Origin: JADJYF01 sp965278995
GTDB taxonomy: Bacteria; Pseudomonadota; Gammaproteobacteria; Ga0077536
Direction of reading: 5' to 3'
DNA: 64,000 bases
Assembly (NCBI GenBank): GCA_965278995.1
Contig: OZ257136.1
Coordinates: forward strand, 4,774,001-4,838,000
This document shows, piece by piece, positions 18,801 through 27,551 of the stretch; the stretch's first letter is position 1, and every line of letters starts with the position of its first letter. The notes beneath the pieces are model-generated. The model was not told the DNA's origin and searched no databases. It saw nothing but the letters and a program-made list of their open reading frames with translations. Both the position numbers and the translations under genes were made by a program.

Positions 18801-21083
18801 GGTATCAGTGGTGCGGTGTATCGCTATGCCAGTCCGAGTGCGCACACACCGGCGCCGGTGGTGTTCGCCAACAGCCGCGTTGGGGATGTGCTGAGCCGGG
18901 CCTTGAGCGTGAGCAACACCGCGCCGGCCGATGGCTTCTCCGAAGCACTCGATGCCAGCATTGGCGGGGCCACGGCGGGCGTGACCAGCAATGGCGGCGC
19001 CTTCAGCGGGCTCATCGCCGGGGCGACCAACAACACCAGTCTGTCGGTCGGTCTGGATACGACGAGTGCCGGGGCCAAGCTCGGCACGGCGACGATTACC
19101 TTGGCCTCCAACGGTACTGGCAGCAGCGGTCTCGGTCTCAGCAGTCTCGGCACCCAGACGGTCAACGTCAGTGGCGATGTCTATCGCCTGGCCAGTGCCG
19201 GTGCACATAGCCCTGAGCCGGTCGTATTTGCCAATCGCCATGTCGGCGATGCGGCGACGCAAGCGCTGAGCCTGACCAACACGGCCGCCAATGACGGTTT
19301 CTCCGAGCGCCTGAACGCGAGTATCGGTGGGGCGACGGCCGGCATCACCAGCAACAGCGCCAGCTTCAGCCTGCTCGGTGCGGGCGCGACCAACAACAGC
19401 AGTCTGGTGGTCGGCATCGATACGGCCACGGCCGGGGCCAAGCTCGGCACGGCGACGATTACGCTGGCTTCGGATGGCACTGGCACGAGTGGCTTCGGCG
19501 CACTCAGCCTCGGTACCCAGACCGTCAATGTCAGTGGCGATGTCTATCGCCTGGCCAGTGCCAGCACGATGGCTGCCATCCAGTTCGGCAATGTGCATGT
19601 CGGCGATGTTGTCAGTCAGGCCTTGAGCTTGACCAATACGGCCGCCAACGATGGTTTCTCCGAGCGCTTGAACGCGAGCTTCGAGAGTGTCTCGGATGCG
19701 CGCATCCTGGCCAGCGGCAGTGTCACGCAACTCGCGGCCGGGGCCACCGATGGGAGCACCCTGGCGATTGCCCTCGACACCAGCACGGCCGGCAGCCTGA
19801 CGGGTTTTGCCCGTGTGCGGTTGACCTCTGACGGCACCGGCACCAGCGGCTTGGGCTTGAGTGACTTAGGCGTACAGAACGTGGGTGTGACGACCAATGT
19901 CGCGGTCTACCGGTATGCTGAAGGCCTGGTCGAGAACGCTGTCCCCATCGAGCTCGGTGCTTATCGCGTCGGTGATGCGGCCGGCACGGTCGGCCTCATC
20001 GTCAGCAACGTGGCCGCTAACGATGGCTTCTCAGAGCGCTTGAACGCGAGTGCCGGGGTGACCTCGGCCGGCTTCACGGCGACGGGCAACGTCAACCTGC
20101 TGAACGCCGGGGCGAGCAATAACACCAGCCTGACCGTCGGCTTAGACACCACGACCTCGGGCACCAAGAGCGGCACGACCACGGTTGACTTCGTCTCCGA
20201 TGGCGCCGGCACCAGTAACCTCGGCCAGAGTGCGGCGGGCAGTCAGAGTGTGGCGCTGCAGGGCCGGGTCTATGCCCAGGCCGTGGCCACGGTGCAGGGC
20301 AGTGGCGTCGACTTCGGCATCGTGCATGTCGGTGAGGTGGTCGCGGCGCAGAGCGTTACGGTCAGCAACGATGCGGCGGGAGCACTGAACGACAGCCTGC
20401 TCGGCAGCATCAGCAGTGTCGCGGCGGGCTTTACCGGCAGCGGCACGCTGGGCCTGACGGGACTCGCGGCCGGGGCCAGCAGCAGTGCGCTCAGCATCGG
20501 TCTCGATACGAGCGCCGCGGGGGTGTTCAACGGCAATGCGGCACTGGCCTTTGCCAGCCACAACACCGAGCTGGCTGACTTCGACCTTGGCCTGACGAAT
20601 GTCGCGTTGAACGCGCAGGTCAACAATTTTGCCAACCCGGTATTGACGCAGGCTGGGCTGGGCACGTTCACCGCCAACGGCGCGAACTTCACGCTCGACT
20701 TTGGTTTTGTCGCGCAGGGCACCAGCGGGGTGACGAGTCTGTTGCAGTTGACCAATCTGGTGACAGGGCCAGCCGATACGCTCGGCGCGACCTATGACTT
20801 CACGACCGGGCCGTTTGCGCTCGGCGGCTTCAATGCGTTCAACGGTCTGGTTGCCGGCGCCAGCCAGAGCCTGACGGTCAGCTTCGATGCCGTGACGTCC
20901 GGGGTGTTCGAGCAGGTCGTCGGTATCCACCTGTTCGGTGAGAACGCGAGCGGCTTCCACGGTGACCTCGGCAGCTTCCAGCTGACCTTGCGCGCCGAAG
21001 TGGCGCCGGTGCCGGTACCGGCGGCGGTATGGCTGTTCGGTACCGGGCTGCTCGGACTGTGGGGACGGCGGCGCGCTGCCTGA
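12891..21083 (+). CDS. Giant beta-strand repeat surface protein with PEP-CTERM-type anchor
   Basis: 2730 residues. A signal peptide (to about residue 29, cleavage after AVLA) is followed by an N-terminal segment with NWVPDADGFWDVVANWSS. Then come seven Gly/Thr/Asn-rich beta-helix-like repeats of 208-245 residues. After these are four 121-residue repeats with VGD...ALS.TNTA.NDGFSE.L.AS and a diverged fifth. The C-terminus VPVPAAVWLFGTGLLGLWGRRR is a tripartite exosortase sorting signal (motif, transmembrane segment, Arg cluster). It is therefore probably exported, processed by an exosortase and surface-associated; adhesin or matrix protein is an inference. The stop lies 8 bp from the convergent glgA. 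Confidence 0.88.
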   Translation: MNFIPTAFRLRPLSLAVMTALLPGAVLAAPVNWVPDADGFWDVVANWSSNPVLPTAADDVTLNVGGATVRTITHRNGTNTINSLTSQENFSLTGGTLTLNGASTVNGVFAMSAGVLAGAGTLTVTGAATITGGQMTGTGTTTLQGPTSISVSGLGLDAGRILRNEATLTWTAGTIDLNNSQNGGSGRIDNIAGALFDAQGNNLISATGFADVNSVVGFPAFNNAGTLRKSASGGVTNISVALNNTGTVEVQTGTLNLSGGGTSSGDFTGAPGATLQFGGGTHNLDANADITTANTTFSGGTVNHAGVYNTSGTTTVTGGTANLTGGTLTSLGTVLTITNGTLNLSGSPASVGTYTQGSGILAGTGTLTVTGAATITGGQMTGTGTTTLQGPTSISVSGLGLDAGRILRNEATLTWTAGTIDLNNSQNGGSGRIDNIAGALFDAQGNNLISATGFADVNSVVGFPAFNNAGTLRKSASGGVTNISVALNNTGTVEVQTGTLNLSGGGTSSGDFTGAPGATLQFGGGTHNLDANADITTANTTFSGGTVNHAGVYNTSGTTTVTGGTTNLTGTLTSLGTTLNITNGTLNLSGSPASVGTYTQGSGILAGTGTLTVTGAATITGGQMTGTGTTTLQGPTSISVSGLGLDAGRILRNEATLTWTAGTIDLNNSQNGGSGRIDNIAGALFDAQGNNLISATGFADVNSVVGFPAFNNAGTLRKSASGGVTNISVALNNTGTVEVQTGTLNLSGGGTSSGDFTGAPGATLQFGGGTHNLDANADITTANTTFSGGTVNHAGVYNTSGTTTVTGGTANLTGGTLTSLGTVLTITNGTLNLSGSPASVGTYTQGSGILAGTGTLTVTGAATITGGQMTGTGTTTLQGPTSISVSGLGLDAGRILRNEAVLTWTAGGIDLNNGQTGGSGRIDNIAGALFDAQGNNLISATGFADVNSVVGFPAVNNAGTFRKSSGTGTTTVQVAFNNTGAVDVQTGTLNLTNGGTSSGTFNVATDSTLQFGGGTHSLTNVSGVASTGRLLVSTGVVNTTGVLTNGGLLEITNGTLNLGGDASTARYTQSAGILSGTGLLTVTGTATLTGGQMTGGGTTILQGLSTISSSGLGLDAGRILRNDSTLTWTAGTIDLNNSQNGGSGRIDNSVGALFEAQGNNTISATGFADVNSVVGFPAVNNAGTFRKSSGTGTTTVQVAFNNTGAVDVQTGTLNLTNGGTSSGTFNVATDSTLQFGGGTHSLTNVSGVASTGRLLVSTGVVNTTGVLTNGGLLEITNGTLNLGGDASTARYTQSAGILSGTGLLTVTGTATLTGGQMTGGGTTILQGLSTISSSGLGLDAGRILRNDSTLTWTAGTIDLNNSQNGGSGRIDNSFGALFDAQGNNAISATGFADVNSLAGFPAFNNAGTFRKSAGVGVTAVQVAFNNTGLIDVQTGTVNLSAGSSHAGLDAIEVAAGATLGFAGGTHVLDGTSSNGAGRILFNTGTIDVTANDATINSRFEMTGGTRAGSGTLTVTGPATLSGGTLVGGALTVLEGGTNVNGGVTIDRGHILRNVGTLTWNGGTLDLNGLPNNGGSGSIDNALGGVFDARNSNSIIATAFGDVNTLPGFPLFNNAGTFQKSASAGATNVQVAFNNTGLVDVQIGTVSLTGNVTQHAGNVLTGGSWRVSGNGALELNESGAVNIVTNQGDVSLVGAAANFARINTLTNNQGAFRLLGARNFTAGGAFSNSGVLQLAGGAFGAPSLSNTATGEIVGFGTITPTVLNSGLVRAAGGTLTAAGGIDGQSGTLQSDADGTLVLGANSDGDFLVNNGNLVVGGFNVTVAADYTNANFGVGNAFNARANVSGAGQIVASGDVAQALTGQVTDGNSGIAQLTFGNIHVGDVVNRTFQVANTGSSGPSLRGALQTTVNGGNVTDNRLSGSGVTADNFGPLNTGTATADFTVSFAGSSAGALSNQRVAIVNNFDNVAEQVLGISGAVYRYASPSAHTPAPVVFANSRVGDVLSRALSVSNTAPADGFSEALDASIGGATAGVTSNGGAFSGLIAGATNNTSLSVGLDTTSAGAKLGTATITLASNGTGSSGLGLSSLGTQTVNVSGDVYRLASAGAHSPEPVVFANRHVGDAATQALSLTNTAANDGFSERLNASIGGATAGITSNSASFSLLGAGATNNSSLVVGIDTATAGAKLGTATITLASDGTGTSGFGALSLGTQTVNVSGDVYRLASASTMAAIQFGNVHVGDVVSQALSLTNTAANDGFSERLNASFESVSDARILASGSVTQLAAGATDGSTLAIALDTSTAGSLTGFARVRLTSDGTGTSGLGLSDLGVQNVGVTTNVAVYRYAEGLVENAVPIELGAYRVGDAAGTVGLIVSNVAANDGFSERLNASAGVTSAGFTATGNVNLLNAGASNNTSLTVGLDTTTSGTKSGTTTVDFVSDGAGTSNLGQSAAGSQSVALQGRVYAQAVATVQGSGVDFGIVHVGEVVAAQSVTVSNDAAGALNDSLLGSISSVAAGFTGSGTLGLTGLAAGASSSALSIGLDTSAAGVFNGNAALAFASHNTELADFDLGLTNVALNAQVNNFANPVLTQAGLGTFTANGANFTLDFGFVAQGTSGVTSLLQLTNLVTGPADTLGATYDFTTGPFALGGFNAFNGLVAGASQSLTVSFDAVTSGVFEQVVGIHLFGENASGFHGDLGSFQLTLRAEVAPVPVPAAVWLFGTGLLGLWGRRRAA
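13248..17417 (+). repeat. Tandem coding repeats, units of 735/732/735/672/672/624 bp
   Basis: The block starting GGCACGTTGACGGTGACCGG recurs at 13248, 13983, 14715 and 15450, with variants at 16122, 16794 and 17418. Units 1-3 are practically identical at DNA level over roughly 600 bp, including silent positions, and differ mainly just before each junction. Units 4 and 5 (672 bp) are near-identical to each other but not to units 1-3. This indicates recent amplification or gene conversion. Identical minus-strand open frames inside the copies are by-products. Confidence 0.92.
18819..20270 (+). repeat. Four 363-bp (121-residue) coding repeats
   Basis: Unit starts at 18819, 19182, 19545 and 19908 are spaced exactly 363 bp, each beginning Y-R-(Y/L)-A at protein level. 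Each unit contains VGD, then (V/L)(T)NTAA-N/D-GFSE-R/A-LNAS and a Gly/Thr-rich end. A diverged fifth copy starts at 20271. At DNA level they are more diverged than the first repeat block, so they are older duplications within the same gene. Confidence 0.85.
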
Positions 21084-21091
21084 GCAGCTGA

Positions 21092-22567
21092 TCAGACGCT
21101 TCGGTTAATGAGCGTGCCGTACAGCGCCCGATAGGCGCTGGCCGGCACCGCCCACGAAAAATCGGCATTCATTCCGTTACGTATCAATTGTGCCCAGCGC
21201 GTGCGCTCGCGATAGGTCGCCGCCGCGCGAACTAACGCATTCAGCAATTGGGCAGCCTGCGCTGCCTCGAACAGGAACCCGGTGGCAGCGGCGCCTTCCT
21301 GTTCATCGCGCACGGTATCGCCAAGCCCGCCGGTACGGCGCACTATCGGCACTGTGCCGTAGCGTAGTCCGTAGAGTTGCGTCAATCCGCAAGGCTCGAA
21401 ACGCGACGGCACGACGATGGCATCGGCACCGGCAAAGATGCGATGCGAGAGCGTTTCGTCGAACGTAATGCGCGCGGCCACGCGGCCCGGATGTGCCGCT
21501 GCCAATGCCATGCAAGCTTGCTCATAGGCCGGTACACCACTGCCGAGCATCACGAACTGGATGCCGCTCAGGGCCGGGTCGACAAGCACTTCGAGCAGCA
21601 GATCGAGACCTTTCTGTGCAGTCATCCGCCCGACGATGGCAAACAGCGGCGTCTGCGCATCCGCGACGAGGCCGAGCATTTCCTGCAGCGCGCGTTTGTT
21701 GGCGGCTTTGCCGGAACTGTCGGTGCTGTCGTATGCGCAGGCAATCGCTGCGTCGCTGGCCGGATCCCACACCGCTGTATCGATGCCGTTAAGAATTCCG
21801 GATAAATCCGAAGCGCGGGCGCGCAGCACGCCCTCCATCCCTTCGCCGAGTTCGTTCGTCAGAATTTCTCGCGCGTAGCCCGGGCTCACGGTTGTGATTG
21901 CGTCAGCCGCAGTCAGTGCACCTTTCATGAATGACAGGTCGCCGTGAAATTCCAGACTCGCCGGTGTTACCTGCGAAGGCAGAAAGCCGAGCACCTGAGC
22001 TATCTCGAGCGGAAATCGCCCCTGGAACGCAAGATTGTGGATGGTGAATACACTGCTCACTGCGCGCGCCGGATGTTGCTGCAGATAGACCGGCGCTAGG
22101 CCGGCGTGCCAATCATGCGCGTGCAACACGTCGGGCGACCAGTCCCGGTCGAGGCCTCCGACAGCGAGCTGCGCGCCGAGGTAACCGAGCAGGCCGAAAC
22201 GCAGATAATTGTCCGCCCAGGCTTGTCCATCGGGCCCGACATAGGGATTGCCGGCGCGGGCATATAGCCAGGGGGCGTCGATGACATACAGCGGCACACT
22301 GCTGTCAGGCAGGCTGCCGAGAAGCAGTCGTATGCTTGCTGCACCGTAAGCCGGACCCAGCGCTGAACCGACAGTCAGTACCGAGGGCTGACCAGCAAGT
22401 GCGGCCAGAACCGCCGGGTAACCCGGCAGCAGCAATCGTGCATCGACGCCCTGCGCTTCAAGCGCGCGCGGCAGCACGCCGACGACATCCGCCAGTCCGC
22501 CGGTCTTGATCAGCGGGTGCGCTTCAGCGGCGACGTGGAGAATACGCATGGCAGTGCGTACTGTCAC
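21092..22567 (-). CDS. glgA: Glycogen synthase (ADP-glucose type, GT5)
   Basis: 491 residues from GTG 22567, which overlaps the glgC stop (GTGA); ATG 22549 (MRILHVAAEAHPL) is an equally good start and gives the family's usual N-terminus. The substrate loop is KTGGLADVVGVLP, and the C-terminal E-x7-E region is SRFEPCGLTQLYGLRYGTVPIVRRTGG. It elongates alpha-1,4-glucan from ADP-glucose. It is second in the glgC-glgA operon and convergent with the giant repeat gene. Confidence 0.95.
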   Translation of the reverse strand: MTVRTAMRILHVAAEAHPLIKTGGLADVVGVLPRALEAQGVDARLLLPGYPAVLAALAGQPSVLTVGSALGPAYGAASIRLLLGSLPDSSVPLYVIDAPWLYARAGNPYVGPDGQAWADNYLRFGLLGYLGAQLAVGGLDRDWSPDVLHAHDWHAGLAPVYLQQHPARAVSSVFTIHNLAFQGRFPLEIAQVLGFLPSQVTPASLEFHGDLSFMKGALTAADAITTVSPGYAREILTNELGEGMEGVLRARASDLSGILNGIDTAVWDPASDAAIACAYDSTDSSGKAANKRALQEMLGLVADAQTPLFAIVGRMTAQKGLDLLLEVLVDPALSGIQFVMLGSGVPAYEQACMALAAAHPGRVAARITFDETLSHRIFAGADAIVVPSRFEPCGLTQLYGLRYGTVPIVRRTGGLGDTVRDEQEGAAATGFLFEAAQAAQLLNALVRAAATYRERTRWAQLIRNGMNADFSWAVPASAYRALYGTLINRSV

Positions 22568-23832
22568 AAACGCTCGAGCCGGGCCAACATGGCGCGGGTG
22601 ACCAGCGTGATCCCGCTGTCGGTGAGATGAAATCGCTCGGCGTCATGATCGGCGTTCTCACCGATGATCATGCCGTCGGGTATCGTACAGCCGTGATCGA
22701 TCACGCAGCGATTCAAGCGCACACCCCGACCGACCTCCACCGCTGGCAGCAGAACCGACGAGTCGACGCTGGCATAAGAGTGGATACGGCAGTTTGAAAA
22801 CAGCAGGCTGCGATTCAACTCGCCACTGATGATGCAGCCGCCGGAGACCATGGATTCCAGCGCCGTGCCGCGCCGGTTCTGCCAGTTATGCACGAATTTC
22901 GCCGGCGGCAACTGTTCCTGGTAAGTCCAAATTGGCCACGACGTGTCATATAGGTTGAGTGCCGGCACGGTCGCGGTCAGATCGATGTTCGCCTCCCAAT
23001 AAGCGTCAATCGTGCCGACGTCGCGCCAGTACGGTTCGCGGCCCACTTCGCCGCCGACACAACAGGTGTCGAACGACAGCGCGCGGGCATCGCCGCGCGC
23101 CACGATGGCCGGGATCACGTTGCGGCCGAAGTCGTGTTCGGAATCATCGCGCAGGTGGTCCACGGCGAGAACGTCATACAGATACTGCGCATTGAACAGA
23201 TAGATACCCATGCTGGCCAATGCGACGCCAGGCTTCCCGGGCATTGCCGGCGGTACCGCCGGCTTCTCCAGAAAGCGGGTGATGACACCCGCTGCGTCGA
23301 CATCCATCACACCAAAATCGGACGCACTGATGAGCGGCACCTCGATGCAGCCGACGGTACACGGTGCGCCGCTCGCGACATGGCGCGCGAGCATTTCCGC
23401 ATAGTCCATCTTGTAGATGTGATCGCCGGCCAGCACCAGGATGTAGTCAGCGCCGTAGTCGGACACGATATCAATGTTCTGGAACACGGCGTCTGCCGTA
23501 CCCTTGTACCAGGAATGCTCATCGATGCGCTGCTGCGCCGGCATCAGGTCGAGGAATTCGTTCATCTCGGATTTCAGGAACGCCCAGCCGCGCTGCAGAT
23601 GGCGCAACAGGCTGTGCGATTTGTATTGGGTCAGCACGCCGATGCGGCGAATGCCGGAATTGAGGCAGTTCGACAGCACGAAGTCGATGATGCGGAACTT
23701 GCCGCCGAAATACACGGCGGGTTTGCAGCGCACGTCGGTCAACTGCTTGAGCCGCGATCCGCGGCCGCCTGCCAGTACGAACGCATAGGAGCGTCGCAAC
23801 AGCCGCAAACGGTGCGGTTCTTCGAGAGCCAT
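22564..23832 (-). CDS. glgC: Glucose-1-phosphate adenylyltransferase
   Basis: 422 residues, normal length. The nucleotide-binding loop is FVLAGGRGSRLKQLT, then KPAVYFGGKFRIIDF, GTADAVFQN, and VLAGDHIYKMDY (metal Asp). The C-terminal left-handed beta-helix follows. It makes ADP-glucose from glucose-1-phosphate and ATP, the committed step in bacterial glycogen synthesis. It is first gene of glgC-glgA and divergent from the genes at 24001 onward. Confidence 0.96.
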   Translation of the reverse strand: MALEEPHRLRLLRRSYAFVLAGGRGSRLKQLTDVRCKPAVYFGGKFRIIDFVLSNCLNSGIRRIGVLTQYKSHSLLRHLQRGWAFLKSEMNEFLDLMPAQQRIDEHSWYKGTADAVFQNIDIVSDYGADYILVLAGDHIYKMDYAEMLARHVASGAPCTVGCIEVPLISASDFGVMDVDAAGVITRFLEKPAVPPAMPGKPGVALASMGIYLFNAQYLYDVLAVDHLRDDSEHDFGRNVIPAIVARGDARALSFDTCCVGGEVGREPYWRDVGTIDAYWEANIDLTATVPALNLYDTSWPIWTYQEQLPPAKFVHNWQNRRGTALESMVSGGCIISGELNRSLLFSNCRIHSYASVDSSVLLPAVEVGRGVRLNRCVIDHGCTIPDGMIIGENADHDAERFHLTDSGITLVTRAMLARLERL

Positions 23833-24000
23833 GGTATTTCCCCAGCGTGCAGTATGTCCGCGACAGGTGCGGACAGGAAAAGTCGGCTGCTAGTCTTCCA
23901 GAGCGCGCGTCACCTGACAATCGCGGCAACGAGCGCAATCGCATTAATATGTCCAGACAATGAGCCGCGCAGCCCCTGCGCACGCAACGGAGGATCGATC

Positions 24001-24990
24001 ATGGGACTTCTCGTCAACGGCAAATGGGATCCGCTGGCTACGATGATTCCAATCGTGGCAGGTCGTTTCGCGCGCGAACCAGCGGCATTCCGTGAGGAGA
24101 TATCAAACGACGGCTCAACGGCGTTTGCCGCTGAACCAGGCCGTTACCATTTATACGTGGCTTATCACTGCCCGTGGGCGTGGCGGACGATTCTTTATCG
24201 CAGTCTGAAGCGTCTGGCCTCAGTCATCTCGATGACAGTAGCCATCCCGAATGACCGTCGCGACGGCTGGATTTTTGGCGGCTATCCGGGCTGCACACCG
24301 GACACGGTCAACGGATTTACCCATTTGCACCAGGCCTACACCCGCGCGCGCGCCGATTACTCCGGCACCGTTTCGGTGCCGGTACTGTGGGACCGGCAGC
24401 ACGGCACCATCGTCAACAACGAATCGGCCGAAATCATCCGGATGTTGAATAGTGCTTTCGATGCGTTCACGGAGGCCCGCGAAGATTACTATCCAGCGCC
24501 GCTCCGCGCCGCCATCGACAGCGTGAACGAGCGGGTGTATCGCGGCTTGAATAACGGCGTCTATCGGGTCGGATTTGCCAAAACGCAGGAAGCCTACGAC
24601 GAAGCCTATGCCACGCTGTTCGAGACCCTGGATTGGCTGGACGAGTTGCTGAGTCGCCAACGCTATCTGGTCGGCAGCAGTGTCACCGAAGCCGACTGGC
24701 GTTGTCTGCCGAGCCTGCTGCGATTCGATCTGGTTTATCACGGATTGTTCAAATGCAACCGTCGGACGATTGCGAGCTATCCTCAACTGGCAAACTATCT
24801 GCGCGAACTTTATCAATGGCCAGGCGTGGCCGCGACGGTCAATCTGGAGCACTTTGTTCGTGGGTATTACTCGCTGTCGATGGTGAATCCGGGCGGCATC
24901 ATTCCACCGGTTCCCGAGGGCTACGCGAGTTGGTTGAGCGCGCCGCATGATCGCGCGCGTCTGCCCGCGGCGATTTGCACCGGCCAGTGA
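24001..24990 (+). CDS. Glutathionyl-hydroquinone reductase-like glutathione transferase
   Basis: 329 residues from ATG 24001 with an AACGGAGGATCGATC ribosome site; the longer frame to 23134 is antisense to glgC and not real. The N-terminal thioredoxin fold contains YHCPWAWR, the catalytic CPWA motif of Xi-class GSTs (YqjG/ECM4). The helical domain includes FVRGYYSL near the end. It reduces glutathionyl-hydroquinones. Its place between the two halves of the glycogen cluster is probably coincidental. Confidence 0.86.
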   Translation: MGLLVNGKWDPLATMIPIVAGRFAREPAAFREEISNDGSTAFAAEPGRYHLYVAYHCPWAWRTILYRSLKRLASVISMTVAIPNDRRDGWIFGGYPGCTPDTVNGFTHLHQAYTRARADYSGTVSVPVLWDRQHGTIVNNESAEIIRMLNSAFDAFTEAREDYYPAPLRAAIDSVNERVYRGLNNGVYRVGFAKTQEAYDEAYATLFETLDWLDELLSRQRYLVGSSVTEADWRCLPSLLRFDLVYHGLFKCNRRTIASYPQLANYLRELYQWPGVAATVNLEHFVRGYYSLSMVNPGGIIPPVPEGYASWLSAPHDRARLPAAICTGQ

Positions 24991-25085
24991 ACTCGCCCGC
25001 ATTTGGTGCGATCGCGTAGGGCGCCGATAGCCGTTGCCCAACGAATAATTTTTCGACCATCGCATCGCGCTGCGACGCGCTACAA

Positions 25086-27551
25086 TTGGAGCCGGTGTCC
25101 CTCGTCAACGAACATTTCCCTATCGATCCGCCGCGCAACGATCAGGCGGCCCTGCGCCTCTCGGTTGCGCATGCACTGCTTTACGGTGTCGGCAAGTATC
25201 CGGATGTCGCCAACGCGCAGGACTGGTATCACGCCAGTGCGAGCGCAGTCCGTGAACGACTTGTCGAGCGCTGGATGGAAACCGTACGCCGCGAACAGCT
25301 CGCCGGCAGCCGTCGCATCTACTATCTCTCGATGGAGTTTCTGGTCGGGCGAGCGTTGTCGAACGCGCTGCACGCGCTCGGACTCTACGATGAATTCGGC
25401 AACGCGCTGGCCGGCCTCGGTGTCGAGCTCGAACAAACCCGCGAACAGGAACCTGATGCCGCGCTCGGCAACGGCGGCCTGGGTCGCCTGGCCGCCTGTT
25501 TCCTCGATTCGATGGCGACGCTGGGATTGCCAAGTTTCGGCTACGGCATCCGCTACGACTACGGCATGTTCGCGCAGCACATTCTGAATGGCTATCAGGT
25601 CGAACAACCAGACGACTGGCTGAAGTTCGGCAACCCGTGGGAGTTTCCACGGCCGGAAACGACCTATCCGATATCCTACGGAGGATGGATCAAGCGCGAT
25701 AGCGAGGGCGCGCACTGGGTCGATACCGAATGCGTACTGGCGATGGCTTATGACTTTATCGTCCCCGGCCATCAGACCCGCGCTGTCAGTACGCTCCGCC
25801 TGTGGCACGCCAAAGCCTCTGAATCGCTCGACCTCGCTCTGTTCAATCAGGGCGATTACATGCGTGCGGTCCGGGGCAAGAATCTTTCTGAGAACGTCAC
25901 CCGGGTGCTCTATCCCGATGACTCCAGCTATCAAGGGCGCGAACTGCGGCTGCGTCAGGAGTATTTCTTTGTCAGCGCTTCGGTACAGGATATCCTGCAT
26001 CGTTACATGCGCGATCACGCCGGGTTCGATGAACTGCCGGCCAAAGTCGCCATCCACTTGAACGATACGCATCCGGCCATCGCTGTGCCGGAGCTGATGC
26101 GACTGCTGCTCGATCAGCATCGACTCGATTGGATCGATGCCTGGTCGATGTGTACGCGCATCTTCTCCTATACCAACCACACCCTGATGCCGGAAGCGCT
26201 CGAAACCTGGCCAGTTGAAATGATGCGCAGCGTGTTACCGCGCCATCTCGACATCATCTTTGAAATCAACCAACGGTTCCTGAACGAAGTGCGGGCTGAG
26301 CTCGGCGACGACATGGAACTGATGTCGCGACTCTCGCTGATCGACGAGAGCGGCGAGCGTCGCGTGCGCATGGCGCATCTCTCGGTTGTCGCCAGCCACC
26401 AGGTCAACGGGGTCTCACGCCTGCACAGCGAACTCATTCAGCAATCGATTTTTGCCGATTTTGCCCGCCTTTACCCCGGGCGTTTCTGCAACAAGACCAA
26501 CGGCATCACGCCGCGACGCTGGCTGGTCGCAGCGAATCGGCCGTTGACACGACTGCTTGACCAGCGTCTCGGCACAGGCTGGCGCGCCAATCTCGATGAA
26601 CTCGCCGGTCTGCGCGCGCTGGCCGGCGACAACCAGCTCATTGCCGAATTCGCCGCAGTCAAAGCGCATAACAAAGTCGAACTGTCGAATTGGCTCTCAC
26701 GCCAGCACGGCTTCGATGTCGATCCGCAGTCGCTGTTCGACGTACAGGTCAAACGCATTCATGAATACAAGCGCCAGCTGCTGAATGCGCTGCACGTCGT
26801 CGCGCGATATCACGCGATCCTCGATGATCCCGGTGCCGACTGGGTGCCGCGGACGGTGTTCTTTGCCGGTAAAGCGGCTTCCGCTTATCGTATGGCCAAG
26901 CTCATCATCAAACTCATCAACGACATCGCCGAACGTATCAATCACGACCCGCGCGTGAATCATCTGCTGAAATGCGTGTTCGTACCCAACTACAGCGTCT
27001 CGGTCGCCGAAGTTGTCATCCCCGCAGCGAATCTGTCTGAACAGATCTCGACAGCAGGGACAGAAGCGTCCGGAACCGGCAACATGAAATTCGCCCTCAA
27101 TGGCGCGCTGACCATCGGAACGCTGGATGGTGCGAATATCGAGATCCGGGAAGAAGTTGGCGCTGACAACATCTTCATTTTCGGTCTCACGGCGGCCGAG
27201 GTTGCCGCGGTCAACGCGGCGGGTTATGAGCCGCGCACGTACTACGAAGCCAATGGTGCACTGAAGCGTGCGCTTGATGCCATCGGCAGCGGTGCATTCT
27301 CTGCGGAAGAGCCGCAGCGCTTCATGCCGATAGTCGATTCGTTGCTGCGCTATGGTGATCGTTATCTGCTGCTGGCGGATTTCGAGTCCTATCTCCGCGC
27401 GCAGGCCGACGTCGATGCGCTGTATCGCAATCCCGCTGCCTGGCACCGGCGCGCGTTGCTGAATGTTGCGGGCATGGGCGCGTTTTCAAGCGACCGGACG
27501 ATTGCCGAGTATGCCGAGCAGATCTGGCACGTCCGCCGCATTGACGACTGA
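25086..27551 (+). CDS. glgP: Glycogen phosphorylase (GT35)
   Basis: 821 residues, full length. It shows YYLSMEFLVGRALSNAL, ALGNGGLGRLAACFLDS and the PLP-lysine region EASGTGNMKFALNGALTIG. It releases glucose-1-phosphate from glycogen. The start is uncertain: TTG 25086 or GTG 25095, the latter having GGAG just upstream but very close. glgB begins inside its 3' end, so glgP-glgB-glgX-malQ is one tightly coupled operon. Confidence 0.95.
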   Translation: MEPVSLVNEHFPIDPPRNDQAALRLSVAHALLYGVGKYPDVANAQDWYHASASAVRERLVERWMETVRREQLAGSRRIYYLSMEFLVGRALSNALHALGLYDEFGNALAGLGVELEQTREQEPDAALGNGGLGRLAACFLDSMATLGLPSFGYGIRYDYGMFAQHILNGYQVEQPDDWLKFGNPWEFPRPETTYPISYGGWIKRDSEGAHWVDTECVLAMAYDFIVPGHQTRAVSTLRLWHAKASESLDLALFNQGDYMRAVRGKNLSENVTRVLYPDDSSYQGRELRLRQEYFFVSASVQDILHRYMRDHAGFDELPAKVAIHLNDTHPAIAVPELMRLLLDQHRLDWIDAWSMCTRIFSYTNHTLMPEALETWPVEMMRSVLPRHLDIIFEINQRFLNEVRAELGDDMELMSRLSLIDESGERRVRMAHLSVVASHQVNGVSRLHSELIQQSIFADFARLYPGRFCNKTNGITPRRWLVAANRPLTRLLDQRLGTGWRANLDELAGLRALAGDNQLIAEFAAVKAHNKVELSNWLSRQHGFDVDPQSLFDVQVKRIHEYKRQLLNALHVVARYHAILDDPGADWVPRTVFFAGKAASAYRMAKLIIKLINDIAERINHDPRVNHLLKCVFVPNYSVSVAEVVIPAANLSEQISTAGTEASGTGNMKFALNGALTIGTLDGANIEIREEVGADNIFIFGLTAAEVAAVNAAGYEPRTYYEANGALKRALDAIGSGAFSAEEPQRFMPIVDSLLRYGDRYLLLADFESYLRAQADVDALYRNPAAWHRRALLNVAGMGAFSSDRTIAEYAEQIWHVRRIDD

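Noticed and set aside
23134..24000. Long in-frame extension upstream of the GST gene
   Set aside because: It is antisense to glgC and the real start at 24001 has a good ribosome site and gives the family N-terminus.
25057..25086. TTCGAC...TACAAT as a promoter for glgP
   Set aside because: The spacing is 23 nt or more, too long for a sigma-70 promoter, so I do not list it.
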